A stretch of 54,528 nucleotides of DNA from an uncultured Thalassolituus sp. (GTDB lineage Bacteria > Pseudomonadota > Gammaproteobacteria > Pseudomonadales > Oceanobacteraceae). The notes beneath the pieces are model-generated. The model had not been told where the DNA came from, ran no database searches, and saw only the letters and a list, made by a program, of their open reading frames with translations. A program made the position numbers and the translations under genes. This document shows, piece after piece, positions 26,135 through 34,933 of this stretch. The stretch spans positions 1 to 54,528 of the forward strand of contig CAJXUK010000018.1 of assembly GCA_913061435.1 (NCBI GenBank), written 5' to 3'. Numbering within the stretch: the stretch's first letter is position 1; each line of letters opens with the position of its first letter.

Positions 26135-27109
26135 CTAAGGTATGAATCGAATCGGGAATTCAACCGTAGTGATGTCGGCCTTAGGTTTACTGTCAAAAGC
26201 AATAAGTCGACAGCGTGAAGCTAAACGTTTTAGTAGCCTCTCGTCTTTTAATTCGCTTTCTGCAACCGTACAACTTGATACTTTACCGTCTGGTTGAATT
26301 TCAAGTTTAAGAGTCACACTGCCTTCAAGTGCCGCATTTTTACGCAACGCTCTCCGATACAGTTGGTCGAAGGACGACTTATGCTGTTCGAAAACCAAAC
26401 GCAGTTCTTCTTGTGAGCGCGTATTAACCGCTTCTTCTTGCTGAATCTCTTCGGTACTGAGTTCTACCGAAGTTAACTCACGACCCGACAAGTCCTCACC
26501 CACAGTTGTGGTGGTTAACGCTGCCACACTTACACCACCAGAACCACGACCAACCGCATTACGGTCAATAACAGAGCCCACATTAGTTGCCTGATTACCC
26601 TTGTTAGATAGCCCCTTGCTTGAGGTATTTAACGCGGTAATAGGAACCGAAGACTTTATACTGCCCAAGGCTTTTAAAGCATCACTACCAAAGGCATCTT
26701 TGGCTTTTTGCTTAGCGGCCGCACGCTTTTCTTTGGGCGCATCTATTTTAGGTTTTGGTTTTGGCTTAGGTTTCGGCTTGGGCTTGGGCTTAGGCTTAGG
26801 CTTAGGCTTTTCTTCGACCTTTTTTGGCTCTGGTTTTTTCTCAATCTTTTTCTCTATTTTTTTCTCCACCGGTTTTGGCTTAGGCTTTTCTTGCTTTTTT
26901 CTCTGAATAACTTTTGCCAGTGCCGGCGGTACTTTTTCGAGTTCCTCACGCTTTATTTCTGGCAAGGTGATTTTTGGAATGATAATACTGAGTATCACTA
27001 CAAAAGCTAAAAAGCCTGCCAAAATACTATAAAAGGTTTTTTTATCCGAATCGTTCCAAGGTAATTCGGGCGCTTTTCTTAAATGAGTTTTTGTTAATAG
27101 GGTAGACAT
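26135..27109 (-). CDS. TonB-like energy transducer with AgmX/PglI-type C-terminal domain
   Basis: A 324-residue inner-membrane-anchored periplasmic protein. It has a short cytoplasmic start, one membrane helix (about 28-47), a Lys/Pro/Glu-rich rod (about 65-130, dominated by KP repeats, as in TonB), a Ser/Gly/Thr-rich linker, and a C-terminal domain (about 228-324). That domain resembles the AgmX/PglI C-terminal family of Myxococcus gliding proteins: EQHKSSFDQLYRRALRKN, GSVTLKLEIQPDGKVSSC and VEFPIRFIP. The two Cys residues of the domain (near 283 and 300) could pair. It is the last gene of the exbB operon, two bases after exbD, with GGCAGG as ribosome-binding site. The expected role is to transmit ExbBD motor force to partners in the outer envelope. 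No TonB-dependent receptor is nearby. Confidence 0.85.
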   Translation of the reverse strand: MSTLLTKTHLRKAPELPWNDSDKKTFYSILAGFLAFVVILSIIIPKITLPEIKREELEKVPPALAKVIQRKKQEKPKPKPVEKKIEKKIEKKPEPKKVEEKPKPKPKPKPKPKPKPKPKPKIDAPKEKRAAAKQKAKDAFGSDALKALGSIKSSVPITALNTSSKGLSNKGNQATNVGSVIDRNAVGRGSGGVSVAALTTTTVGEDLSGRELTSVELSTEEIQQEEAVNTRSQEELRLVFEQHKSSFDQLYRRALRKNAALEGSVTLKLEIQPDGKVSSCTVAESELKDERLLKRLASRCRLIAFDSKPKADITTVEFPIRFIP

Positions 27110-27111
27110 AT

Positions 27112-27609
27112 CTAACCTGCCTCCCCTTTTTGGTTCACCGCCAAAGATATATTGTTAAATTCAGCTTTGGCACAGGTATCCATGATGCGCTTTAACACAG
27201 AATACGGTGTGTTTTTATCACCCATAATGGTAATAGGTCGGCCAAATTCTTTTAGTGCTTCGGGTAACGGCGAACGCGTTGCGAGGTAATCCAGTTCTTT
27301 TTTCAAAGCAGGAATTATTTCACCCTCTATTTTAGCAACCTCCGACATTTTAATTACCGGCCGACCCTGCACTAACACATCATCGACTGTAACTAAAATA
27401 CGCACTGTGTCTTTTAGCTCATTTGTGGCAACTGATTTTGGCAACTGAATGGCATCGTTATTTTGCACTTCTGAATCGTTTTGATTAAGCATCAAAAAGA
27501 AAACTAAAATGGTAAAAATATCCATTAATGCGGTTAAATTTAAAGCCGATTTTTGCGCGTTACGCTTATGATTACGACTCATGCGCTTTGCGCGTCTAGA
27601 CATTTTCAT
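27112..27609 (-). CDS. exbD: ExbD/TolR family protein with canonical membrane Asp
   Basis: Biopolymer-transport ExbD/TolR subunit of 165 residues: very basic N-terminus, one membrane helix (about 24-42) starting LNLTALMDIFTILV, and a periplasmic domain. Asp30 in the helix corresponds to the Asp that carries the proton path in E. coli ExbD and TolR. The ATG overlaps the stop of the preceding exbD by four bases (ATGA) and AAGGAG lies six bases upstream, so the two ExbD proteins are made in a coupled way. The periplasmic domain has the family end NISLAVNQ. It should form the stator complex with the ExbB at 28138. Confidence 0.9.
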   Translation of the reverse strand: MKMSRRAKRMSRNHKRNAQKSALNLTALMDIFTILVFFLMLNQNDSEVQNNDAIQLPKSVATNELKDTVRILVTVDDVLVQGRPVIKMSEVAKIEGEIIPALKKELDYLATRSPLPEALKEFGRPITIMGDKNTPYSVLKRIMDTCAKAEFNNISLAVNQKGEAG

Positions 27610-28124
27610 AGCGGCTCCTTAGCAGTGTCCTGCGTCAGTGCTGCGGCATCGCCCAACGATACTTCTGGAAATAAAACCGCATCAACCACCGAGGTGACAA
27701 CGACCGTTTCATAAGTACGTGCAGTATCCATCACCGCCACCAGTGTTTGATAATTCACTTCTGGTGTAGACAACAATACAACGTCTTTTTTCTCCGGAAA
27801 GCTTTTTTTCACTTGCTGAAGAACCGTCGACAATTCTTGGTAGTTATGCTCTTTATCAACTTTAGGTATGTCACCCACTAAACGCGATGCACCACCTGCT
27901 GCCACGACAACTTGCATGCCTGTTTTACGAATCGTAACTTCTACTGATACGTCTTCAGGGTTAGCGCCCCCGACAGAATCCCCTAATGGCAATTTAAGAT
28001 CTAACACCGATGTTTGTGCAAATACCATGTTTAGTAGTAGCACTGGCACCAATACAATCATTAAATTCATGAAGGAAGTAATATCGAGATCCGCCTCTTG
28101 TTTTATTCTTTTATGGCGTCTCAT
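27606..28124 (-). CDS. exbD: ExbD/TolR family protein with Asn replacing the proton-relay Asp
   Basis: A second ExbD/TolR-like subunit, 172 residues: basic N-terminus, one membrane helix (about 18-36) and a periplasmic domain (TPEVNYQTLVAVMDTART near the end is family-typical). Aligning DLDITSFMNLMIVLV with E. coli ExbD DINVTPFIDVMLVLL puts Asn20 where the functional Asp25 should be, and Ser where the conserved Pro is. The second ExbD in the operon keeps the Asp, so the pair may form mixed pentamers or dimers with unequal chains. The ATG at 28124 is chosen because GGAG precedes it and it gives the normal short cytoplasmic tail; a longer frame overlaps exbB. Confidence 0.88.
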   Translation of the reverse strand: MRRHKRIKQEADLDITSFMNLMIVLVPVLLLNMVFAQTSVLDLKLPLGDSVGGANPEDVSVEVTIRKTGMQVVVAAGGASRLVGDIPKVDKEHNYQELSTVLQQVKKSFPEKKDVVLLSTPEVNYQTLVAVMDTARTYETVVVTSVVDAVLFPEVSLGDAAALTQDTAKEPL

Positions 28125-28137
28125 TACAACTGCTCCA

Positions 28138-28779
28138 CTAGCCTTCTTTATTTGGGTTTGGCTTACGCTCGCTAACAATATTTAAAAACTTCACCCCAGC
28201 CATCTCAATACTGTCGATGATTTCATTGGTTTTGGTTTGCAGAAAAGTGTGACAAAGCAACAATGGAATCGCTGCCATCAAGCCAAATGCTGTGGTGTTC
28301 ATAGCAACGGAAATAGATTGTGAAAGCAAGGTAGCTTTATCCGCAGGTGCGGCATTAGCAACGGCGGTAAAAGCAGTAATCAGCCCCATAATTGTTCCTA
28401 ACAGGCCCATTAATGTTGCAATATTGGCAAGGGTTGCAATGTACTGAGTACGCTTTTCTAATTGAGGAATGGCTTCCATAACACCTTCTTCCATAGCCAG
28501 CTCAATATCGTCACGGCGACCAGAAGAAATTCGGCTGATGCCTGCAGAGAAAATACTGGAAATCTTTGCATCCGATGTTTGTGTGTAATTTAAAACAGCT
28601 CGAAAATCACGTTTTTGCAACAGGGGTAATATATCTTCGAAAGAACGACGATTAGATGATTTTTCTCTCGCCAAGAAAATAAAACGCTCAAGTGTGACAG
28701 CCAACCCAATCGCCAAAACGATGCCGATTGGAAACATGAAAGGACCACCCTCTTGAAAAAAGCGAACGATTGTATCCAT
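28138..28779 (-). CDS. exbB: ExbB/TolQ/MotA family proton-channel protein
   Basis: A 213-residue inner-membrane protein of the MotA/TolQ/ExbB family. It has an N-terminal helix (about 12-36), a cytoplasmic region, and two long C-terminal helices containing the family motifs IATLANIATLMGLLGTIMGLI (about 113-133) and SISVAMNTTAFGLMAAIPLLL (about 152-172). A strong GGGGAG ribosome-binding site precedes the ATG. It is the first gene of the exbB-exbD-exbD-tonB unit; a candidate promoter lies about 115-145 bases upstream. The upstream TPR genes are on the same strand 245 bases away and may form the same transcription unit or a linked one. Confidence 0.93.
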   Translation of the reverse strand: MDTIVRFFQEGGPFMFPIGIVLAIGLAVTLERFIFLAREKSSNRRSFEDILPLLQKRDFRAVLNYTQTSDAKISSIFSAGISRISSGRRDDIELAMEEGVMEAIPQLEKRTQYIATLANIATLMGLLGTIMGLITAFTAVANAAPADKATLLSQSISVAMNTTAFGLMAAIPLLLCHTFLQTKTNEIIDSIEMAGVKFLNIVSERKPNPNKEG

Positions 28780-28843
28780 TTGTACTCCCCATTTTTTTAT
28801 TATTTATTGGTTATTAGTTATTGGTTTTTCTTTTATTATTTAT

Positions 28844-28869
28844 AATTAAGAATTAAACGATTCTTAATT
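28844..28869. promoter_or_regulatory. AT-rich inverted repeat upstream of exbB
   Basis: Perfect 10-base arms (28844-28853 and 28860-28869) flank a 6-base loop in the only sizeable gap (28780-29024) of the envelope cluster. It is AT-rich and lacks a T tail on the minus strand. It could be a regulator site or an attenuating hairpin between the TPR genes and exbB. Confidence 0.4.
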
Positions 28870-28892
28870 AATCTTTTGTTAAATCGCTATAA

Positions 28893-28921
28893 GATTTAGG
28901 CTAAAGATACTTGTATTTCAA
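28893..28921 (-). promoter_or_regulatory. Candidate promoter for the exbB operon
   Basis: On the minus strand TTGAAA (five of six) and TAAATC (weak) are 17 bases apart, just upstream of the 10-base inverted repeat. Confidence 0.33.
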
Positions 28922-29024
28922 ACAACAGTTGCAGTTAACAGGTTTTGAAATGTATTTTTCCAAATCAGTATACTGACTGACTCAGTTGAATTCTATGGCG
29001 CACCATTTAAAAATAATGACTTTA

Positions 29025-29315
29025 TTATTTATTATTGTCTTGCTTGGGTGTAAAGCTATCTTTTTTATTAAAGTGATTTAAATAGGCCACTTCGCGATTC
29101 ATGATTTCTTTACTAATAGGCTTTAGCCAATGATCGCGGTAGCTAATTACTGGCCTATATAATCGCCCGGTTCCGGGCGCTTCTTGCCAAGGTGTAATGT
29201 ACATAACATTAGGTTCTTCACTGTTACCTTGAATCGATATGCCCTCAAGACGGATTACTTCAGAGGCAAAGCTGATATTTGCACCGATAATGAGTAAGTA
29301 TAATAAGTGCTTCAT
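29025..29315 (-). CDS. Small secreted protein of the ExbBD-linked cluster
   Basis: A 96-residue protein with a signal peptide (1-17, cleavage after SFA). The mature part begins EVIRLEGISIQGNSEEP and continues with MYITPWQEAPGTG; no known domain was recognised. It overlaps the TPR lipoprotein gene by four bases (ATGA), which supports it as a real, coupled gene. Its place between the TPR lipoproteins and ExbB/ExbD suggests a small periplasmic part of the same assembly; that is inference. Confidence 0.72.
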   Translation of the reverse strand: MKHLLYLLIIGANISFASEVIRLEGISIQGNSEEPNVMYITPWQEAPGTGRLYRPVISYRDHWLKPISKEIMNREVAYLNHFNKKDSFTPKQDNNK

Positions 29316-30148
29316 TTTGGTTTTCCTTCAGACTCTAGTGCGGACTGAGCTGCAGGCACCTCTGCCGGTGTGCTTTGGGATTGCTCTTCTATTTGTTTTT
29401 CTATTTGTTTTTCTACTGGTTTTTCTACTGGTTTTTCTACTGGTTTTTCTACTGGCTTTTCAACTTCAATCTTGATTCTATCTTCTTCTGGCACTCTGCG
29501 TTTCAAATCCACTATCCAAGACTCGACTGTTTTAAACTCTTCAGTCGTTGTCGATTGATTCGCTTCATCATCACTATCTAATGACTCACTTGGGCTTGTA
29601 AAAGTAGCAAGATAACGTTGGTAATAGTGCAAAGCTGCTGGCTCATCATGAAGGTATAGATCAGATAAAACGCCTAAATTAAACAAAGATAAGGTGTCAC
29701 TAGGGTTACACACCATTGCTTGCTGATATTGTTCTTTCGCCTGTATAAATTGACCCATTTCTCTGAATATTAGTCCTTTAAGCGCAATGGCCTGGCAAAA
29801 ATTCGCATCTAGTTGCAAAGCTAATTCTATACTAACCAAAGCTTCTTCGTATTTCTCTTGTCGATTTTGCGCAAGAGCTAAATTGGTCCAAGGGCCCGCA
29901 AAACTGGGGTATTTTGCGGTGAGTAATAGTAGTTGCTGCTCTGCTTCGCTAAACTTTTGATCGCGCAACAAAACCAACGCCTCACTAAAGCTTTGCTGCA
30001 GCTCTGGATTGATCGGCCCCAGCACTTGTGCTTGTGTATCAACAACAACCGGCTTAGGAGCTACAGAACTACAACCCGTTAACCCGAGAAACACAAAAGA
30101 AAAAACCAGTATACTCGCGCGTATTGTATTATCGTATCGCGTCGACAT
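29312..30148 (-). CDS. TPR-repeat lipoprotein
   Basis: A 278-residue predicted lipoprotein. The lipobox LGLTGC ends the signal peptide near residue 26; residue +2 is Ser, so outer-membrane sorting is likely. About three TPR units follow (about 50-185), including PWTNLALAQNRQEKYEEAL and LSLFNLGVLSDLYLHDEPAAL. A tail after an acidic linker contains four VEKP repeats and two (I)EKQ repeats, a flexible rod reminiscent of TonB linkers. The ATG at 30148 has AGGTGG upstream and overlaps the end of the large TPR gene by 20 bases. Expected role: a scaffold in the outer membrane for the ExbBD-powered system. Confidence 0.85.
   Translation of the reverse strand: MSTRYDNTIRASILVFSFVFLGLTGCSSVAPKPVVVDTQAQVLGPINPELQQSFSEALVLLRDQKFSEAEQQLLLLTAKYPSFAGPWTNLALAQNRQEKYEEALVSIELALQLDANFCQAIALKGLIFREMGQFIQAKEQYQQAMVCNPSDTLSLFNLGVLSDLYLHDEPAALHYYQRYLATFTSPSESLDSDDEANQSTTTEEFKTVESWIVDLKRRVPEEDRIKIEVEKPVEKPVEKPVEKPVEKQIEKQIEEQSQSTPAEVPAAQSALESEGKPK
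29411..29458 (-). repeat. Four tandem 12-base units encoding VEKP
   Basis: The 12-base unit is repeated four times almost without change (last unit differs by one base) and is followed by two diverged copies encoding IEKQ. High nucleotide identity suggests recent expansion by slippage; unit loss or gain keeps the frame and changes linker length. Confidence 0.85.
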
Positions 30149-33023
30149 AATCCACCTGTTTTTCAAACTTTGCATATTGAGCGGGCATTAGATTAGCTAA
30201 TGAACCATAACTTTTCTTAACCCACTTGTCGTATAAACCATCATAAGTACGCCCGGCATTGGTTTGATGTACTTCGATTGCCGCCTCTTCTAACGGGAAC
30301 GCTTGGTCTTCTAGCAAGAAATCATATTCTTCTAGCTCTAGTTCGTCTAATCCGCTGGGGCGCTCAGAGGTCATTAGTCGCTTACTAAATTGTGAATAAA
30401 GCTCTGCTATGCGATAGGTTGCAGAAGTCGTGAATTCCAAAACACCTATCTGCACTGCTTGGGTATAACGCTCCAGTGCTGCCTGCATTAAGGTATTCTT
30501 TTTATTAATGCTAGCCGCAAGCGGTAAGGTAATATTTACGCGATCGTATTTTATGCGCTCGTTTTCTGCTAGTTCGTAGGCGGCTTTTGCTGCTAAGTAT
30601 TTTGAACGATCAGTTTTGTCTTCTTTAGCACCTAGGTGCAACCACACTATTTTGTTTAACCAAAACAAGCGCTTTGTCGTTTCATTTTTCGACAAGTAAA
30701 TTTGGTCTAGCTTATGATGAGCCTCAATCGCAGGATTAAAAGGTCTTTTATAATCATGAGCATAACGTTTATACATAGCCAAAGCATTTTCTAAATCATT
30801 GGCTTTTTCAAAATATTCAGCGGATTGGAAAAGTGCTATACGCTGTTGATCTTTGTCCCCTTTTTGTTGCCAAATTTTTTGCAATTCAAAAGCGGCATCT
30901 CGCCAATTTTGCTGACTTTCATAGGCAACAATTAACTTTGATGGAATGTCTTTTAATAATCTATGTTTAGGGTAAGATTTTCTAAAAGCCAGCAGCACAG
31001 GAACTGCCTCATCGTATTTTTGTGCAGCCATTAATAAAGTAGCCGCATCAAACTCTGCACTCACTTTAATATCACTTTCGGGGACTAAGGTTGCAATGCG
31101 TAACCAATTTTTAACCGCCAGTTCATTATCGCCGTTTAATTTTGCCAGCTCACCTTGTTTGTATACAGCAGCCGCTAATTTTTCACGTAAATCTTTACGC
31201 ACCGTTGTTTTAATTGATTGATACTTTAATGCTTCTGTTATCGCACTTTCAGCTTCATCAAACTTCTCAAGCTCAAAACTGGAGTGGCCTCTGACCAACG
31301 CAGCTCCGTAACGATGACGATCAGATAAGTTGCCTTTACTTTGCCAAGCTAAATTAGCTGTGGTTAAAGCTTGCTCATAATAGCGATCGGCTAATAAGGT
31401 CTCCGCTGTATTTACTAATACTTGTCCGCGGCGGGCATCATTGGGAAACTCTTGAACAAAGCGCATGGCACTGGCAACGGTTAACTGTCGCCAAACAGCT
31501 TTCTCTGCGAGTTGTGGTTTATGCTTACTATAAGTAAGAATGGCTGCGTAGCCTGCTTCTGCGGCTTTTTCATAATTTGGATACTGATACGCTACTATTT
31601 CATAATGATCTTTTGCCAGTGGATATTGACGTATTTGATAAGCTACTTCTGCTAGTAAGAAGTGGGCTTTTGCGGCATCGTCGGCATCAGGAAAACTGTT
31701 AATGTAAGTTGCATACCAGTCAATCGCATCTTGCAAGCGTGCATTTTTTTCTTTCTTATTTTTAAGGCTTTGACCCCAGGCGTGATTAAAGCGTGCTAAA
31801 TCCCAAAGATAGATTGCTAGTTCAGGTTTAATAATATTCTGAATGTCTTCGCTGTGAGTTTTATAATAGTTACTATTAACACCATAGCTGTCGACGTATA
31901 TCTTCTTATGTTTTCTTAACAAGGTCGGATAACGCGCTTGTTCGTAACCCGCTATTAAGCGCTGGTAAAAAACAGGGGCACGATCATCATTAGGGTAACG
32001 GCTGATAAAAGCGCGCAAAGTTGAGGCACCGCTTTTGAAATATTTTTTCTGATAATACTGTCCAGCTAACGCTTCATAAACTTTATGTTCATAATGGCGC
32101 TCACCCTGCTGCGTGTAAAATTCATCGACCTTCTGCCAATCACCTAAATAATCGAAAGTAATTGCCATGATTCGCAGGATATCCTTCAGCATGTCTTGCT
32201 GGCTGATTGTCGCAGACGCTAGCGCATCTTGATTAGGAAATTCATCATCCAACACCCGTGTAAAGGATATTAATGATTGCTGATAATTATTTTGTTTAAA
32301 TTGCGTCCAGCCAATCAAATAACCAGCACTAATAAAATATTTATTGTCTGTTGGTCCAAACTCAATCACTCGGCGAAATGAACTTTCTGATAAATCATAT
32401 ACTCCATTTGCGTAATATATTTCGCCCAGTCGAAACACAGCTTCTAAAAAATATTCTGAATTTGGGTAATCAGCTGCTAGTGATTCTAAAACCCGAATGG
32501 TTTCAAACGGTTCTGCGGCTAATGAGTAGGCTTTGGCCAATTGATACAGTGCAATGTCATTATCATCACGATCAGGATACTCGGCCAATAGAGCCTCGTA
32601 ATCGGCAATAGAGTCGCGGCCATAATCGATAACAACTGCTTCATCATCTTTCTGACTAGAATCTGACTGACCAGAATCCGCTTGAATAGGTTCTGCTAAG
32701 TTTGAATCAATGTTATCGATAGAATAACTTTCATCCCATACAAATTGATCTTTCTGTAAGCGCAGGTTAGCAATACGATGATGAGTTCTTACACGCAGTT
32801 CGGCTTCTTCAGCAACGTCTAAGTAGTTTTGATACTTCTCCATTACTTGATCAAAATCGGTGTCTATATCTTCATTCGCTAGTATACGAACATTGGTGCT
32901 CTGCATATTTGCTAAGGTTTGATTTTTAAGTTCAGTGGGTTTGCTTAAGTTATCAAAAACACTGCAACCAGCCATGCCAAAAAAAGAGACTGCCAATAAT
33001 AGTACAGAGATACTTTTAAACAT
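30129..33023 (-). CDS. Large TPR-repeat lipoprotein
   Basis: A 964-residue lipoprotein (lipobox GMAGC, Cys near residue 20, followed by Ser). Apart from an acidic low-complexity stretch (about 110-130), it consists of tandem TPR/Sel1-like helical hairpins running from about 130 to 900, e.g. ALYQLAKAYSLAAEPFETI, AVFRLGEIYYANGVYDLSE and AHFLLAEVAYQIRQYPLAK. The YfiO/YbgF-like TPR type is common in envelope assembly factors and in the Myxococcus gliding machinery. Its start lies one base after the 635-residue gene, and its 3' end overlaps the next TPR lipoprotein. It is probably an outer-membrane-anchored scaffold. No enzymatic motif was seen. Confidence 0.85.
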   Translation of the reverse strand: MFKSISVLLLAVSFFGMAGCSVFDNLSKPTELKNQTLANMQSTNVRILANEDIDTDFDQVMEKYQNYLDVAEEAELRVRTHHRIANLRLQKDQFVWDESYSIDNIDSNLAEPIQADSGQSDSSQKDDEAVVIDYGRDSIADYEALLAEYPDRDDNDIALYQLAKAYSLAAEPFETIRVLESLAADYPNSEYFLEAVFRLGEIYYANGVYDLSESSFRRVIEFGPTDNKYFISAGYLIGWTQFKQNNYQQSLISFTRVLDDEFPNQDALASATISQQDMLKDILRIMAITFDYLGDWQKVDEFYTQQGERHYEHKVYEALAGQYYQKKYFKSGASTLRAFISRYPNDDRAPVFYQRLIAGYEQARYPTLLRKHKKIYVDSYGVNSNYYKTHSEDIQNIIKPELAIYLWDLARFNHAWGQSLKNKKEKNARLQDAIDWYATYINSFPDADDAAKAHFLLAEVAYQIRQYPLAKDHYEIVAYQYPNYEKAAEAGYAAILTYSKHKPQLAEKAVWRQLTVASAMRFVQEFPNDARRGQVLVNTAETLLADRYYEQALTTANLAWQSKGNLSDRHRYGAALVRGHSSFELEKFDEAESAITEALKYQSIKTTVRKDLREKLAAAVYKQGELAKLNGDNELAVKNWLRIATLVPESDIKVSAEFDAATLLMAAQKYDEAVPVLLAFRKSYPKHRLLKDIPSKLIVAYESQQNWRDAAFELQKIWQQKGDKDQQRIALFQSAEYFEKANDLENALAMYKRYAHDYKRPFNPAIEAHHKLDQIYLSKNETTKRLFWLNKIVWLHLGAKEDKTDRSKYLAAKAAYELAENERIKYDRVNITLPLAASINKKNTLMQAALERYTQAVQIGVLEFTTSATYRIAELYSQFSKRLMTSERPSGLDELELEEYDFLLEDQAFPLEEAAIEVHQTNAGRTYDGLYDKWVKKSYGSLANLMPAQYAKFEKQVDYVDAIR

Positions 33024-33024
33024 A

Positions 33025-34932
33025 TTAGCGCACCTCCTGATCGGCTAAATCAGCAGCGTTCGCGGCAGCATCTTTAACCATGGCTTTCTGTAAGGCATCA
33101 TCATACAAGCGAGCAATTGACAGCCGAGTTTGCCCTAGATAATCATTAATACGTAGATGTAATTGAGTTAAATGAACATCTGCCATTTGCATCAACTCTT
33201 TTTTGCTTTGTTGCCTAGCCATTACTGTTTGCGCTTTCAAATTGGCGGTTGCCGTTAACAGTTCATTAACACGCTGAGACATACCTTGCCATGCTTGAGG
33301 TGACCATTTTATTGCTAGGCGTGTTTGCAATAACTGCTTGTTACTGCGTTTAATTAACTCATCCAATAATGTCAGCTGCTGTTTTAGCTGCCATTGCTTT
33401 TGTGATTTGGTTTCTTGCATGTGCCATAAAAACACACCATTAACACGACGCCAGCGCTGCATATAGGGCTGTAAATTACGACTCGGGGTATTGGTTAAAT
33501 TCAATTTTTCGATTGATTTGACCGCACGGGATAATGAATCCATTTTGATTTTTTCAGCCGCATTGGGCAAAGCAAACAGATCTTGTGTTGACTGTTCAAG
33601 TTTAGATTGCAGAGTGCTTAGCTGTTGCTTTGCATTATCTAATAATTGTTTTGCACGCTTAGTTACTTCGACACCTCGGTCAACCTGAGATTGCTGCTGC
33701 CTTTGCTTGACTAAATCGAGCCACAGCAAAAGATGTGTTTCTTTTTCTGTTAAATGCTGAGTTATTAATGTTAGTTCTCGGTATTCTTTGAGGGCATTAA
33801 TAAAATCTGTTTGAGTCATCAAGCCTTTCAGTAACGCGGAGTATTGGTTAAATTCAAACAAGGTATTAACCTCAGCTTGCCAACCCCAACCTGAACTATC
33901 TTGCTGTTTTATCCAATCATCAAGCCACGGATTTGATGTTAACTGCTGCTGTGTATTTTTAACCCTTTGCTGCAGGGTTAATAATTTAACTTCCGAACTT
34001 TCGAAGATTTTTAAGGCTTGTGTGTACGCCCCCATAAGCTCTAAAACATGAGGAACCGCCAATAGCGATTCCATAACATCGGGTTCAAAGATGTTATAAC
34101 GCAGCTGCAGCTCACGCCAAGGCTGAAAAGCTTGCTGATAATTTTCTTGCTCTACTCTAGCCCAACCCAATTGCAATAATGCAGCAGGGGTATAAGGCCC
34201 ATCTAAACTGATTCTTTTTAAATATTTTTCTGCAGTACGATATTTACCATCTTTTAAAAAATGCAACGCAGCAATTAAATTAATCCGATCCTTTAAATTT
34301 TTACCCTCTTCAGATTTAGGTGTATAAAATGCAGCATCCTCAATCAGCAAACTTAAACTTCTTCCGCTGTTATTACCTTGAAACATCGCCAATAAATAAT
34401 TATGACGCGCATAACCCGTCCAAATATCAAAGCGACTCATTTTGCTAATTTGTTCTTGGGCAAGGTTATGCTGGCCAAGCTCGATTAAAGCTGTCGCTTT
34501 CATAAATTGTGTTTCAGCAAAACGATCTTCACCAAAGGTATTTAAATCGTCTTCTGCAATTTGGATGTTTTCAATAGTGTCGAGAACTGCTTGATAATCA
34601 GCTAATTGAAACCAACGTTTTGCCAATAAAAACCAAGTTTTGGCTGAAATAACAGCTTCAGACTGCTGCTCAATAGAAACAAATTTTTCCTGAGCCTGTT
34701 GTTGCAACCCAAGAGTTAACAGCATATTTGCTTCTAACACCTCAGTGTCTGCAGAAACGGGATAGCCATTTTCACGACTCTGTTTTAAATATTGAAGAGC
34801 ATTAGCAAAGTCATCTGTGAGGTAATGATAATTGAACACACCTTTTTGCAAGCGCAAGATTTGCTGCTCGTCAGCAACAGCTGGCAAGCAAATTAATACA
34901 CCACAAAGAAAGCGAAGAAATAAATGTTTCAT
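33025..34932 (-). CDS. Secreted TPR and coiled-coil protein
   Basis: A 635-residue periplasmic protein with a signal peptide (1-20, cleavage after AVA). Helical TPR-like repeats fill about 30-310 (e.g. TPAALLQLGWARVEQENYQQAF). The second half is rich in Gln, Leu and Lys and predicts long coiled coils (about 310-340, 420-480 and 530-620). No known catalytic domain was seen. It begins one base after the 175-residue gene and ends one base before the large TPR lipoprotein, so it is a coupled member of the operon. A structural or force-transmitting role in the periplasm is plausible but unproven. Confidence 0.8.
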   Translation of the reverse strand: MKHLFLRFLCGVLICLPAVADEQQILRLQKGVFNYHYLTDDFANALQYLKQSRENGYPVSADTEVLEANMLLTLGLQQQAQEKFVSIEQQSEAVISAKTWFLLAKRWFQLADYQAVLDTIENIQIAEDDLNTFGEDRFAETQFMKATALIELGQHNLAQEQISKMSRFDIWTGYARHNYLLAMFQGNNSGRSLSLLIEDAAFYTPKSEEGKNLKDRINLIAALHFLKDGKYRTAEKYLKRISLDGPYTPAALLQLGWARVEQENYQQAFQPWRELQLRYNIFEPDVMESLLAVPHVLELMGAYTQALKIFESSEVKLLTLQQRVKNTQQQLTSNPWLDDWIKQQDSSGWGWQAEVNTLFEFNQYSALLKGLMTQTDFINALKEYRELTLITQHLTEKETHLLLWLDLVKQRQQQSQVDRGVEVTKRAKQLLDNAKQQLSTLQSKLEQSTQDLFALPNAAEKIKMDSLSRAVKSIEKLNLTNTPSRNLQPYMQRWRRVNGVFLWHMQETKSQKQWQLKQQLTLLDELIKRSNKQLLQTRLAIKWSPQAWQGMSQRVNELLTATANLKAQTVMARQQSKKELMQMADVHLTQLHLRINDYLGQTRLSIARLYDDALQKAMVKDAAANAADLADQEVR

Positions 34933-34933
34933 G

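Noticed and set aside
26601..27010. Plus-strand open frames rich in Leu, Gly and Phe within the TonB-like gene.
   Set aside because: They are the reverse reading of its Lys/Pro-rich repeats; low-complexity codons keep the opposite strand open.
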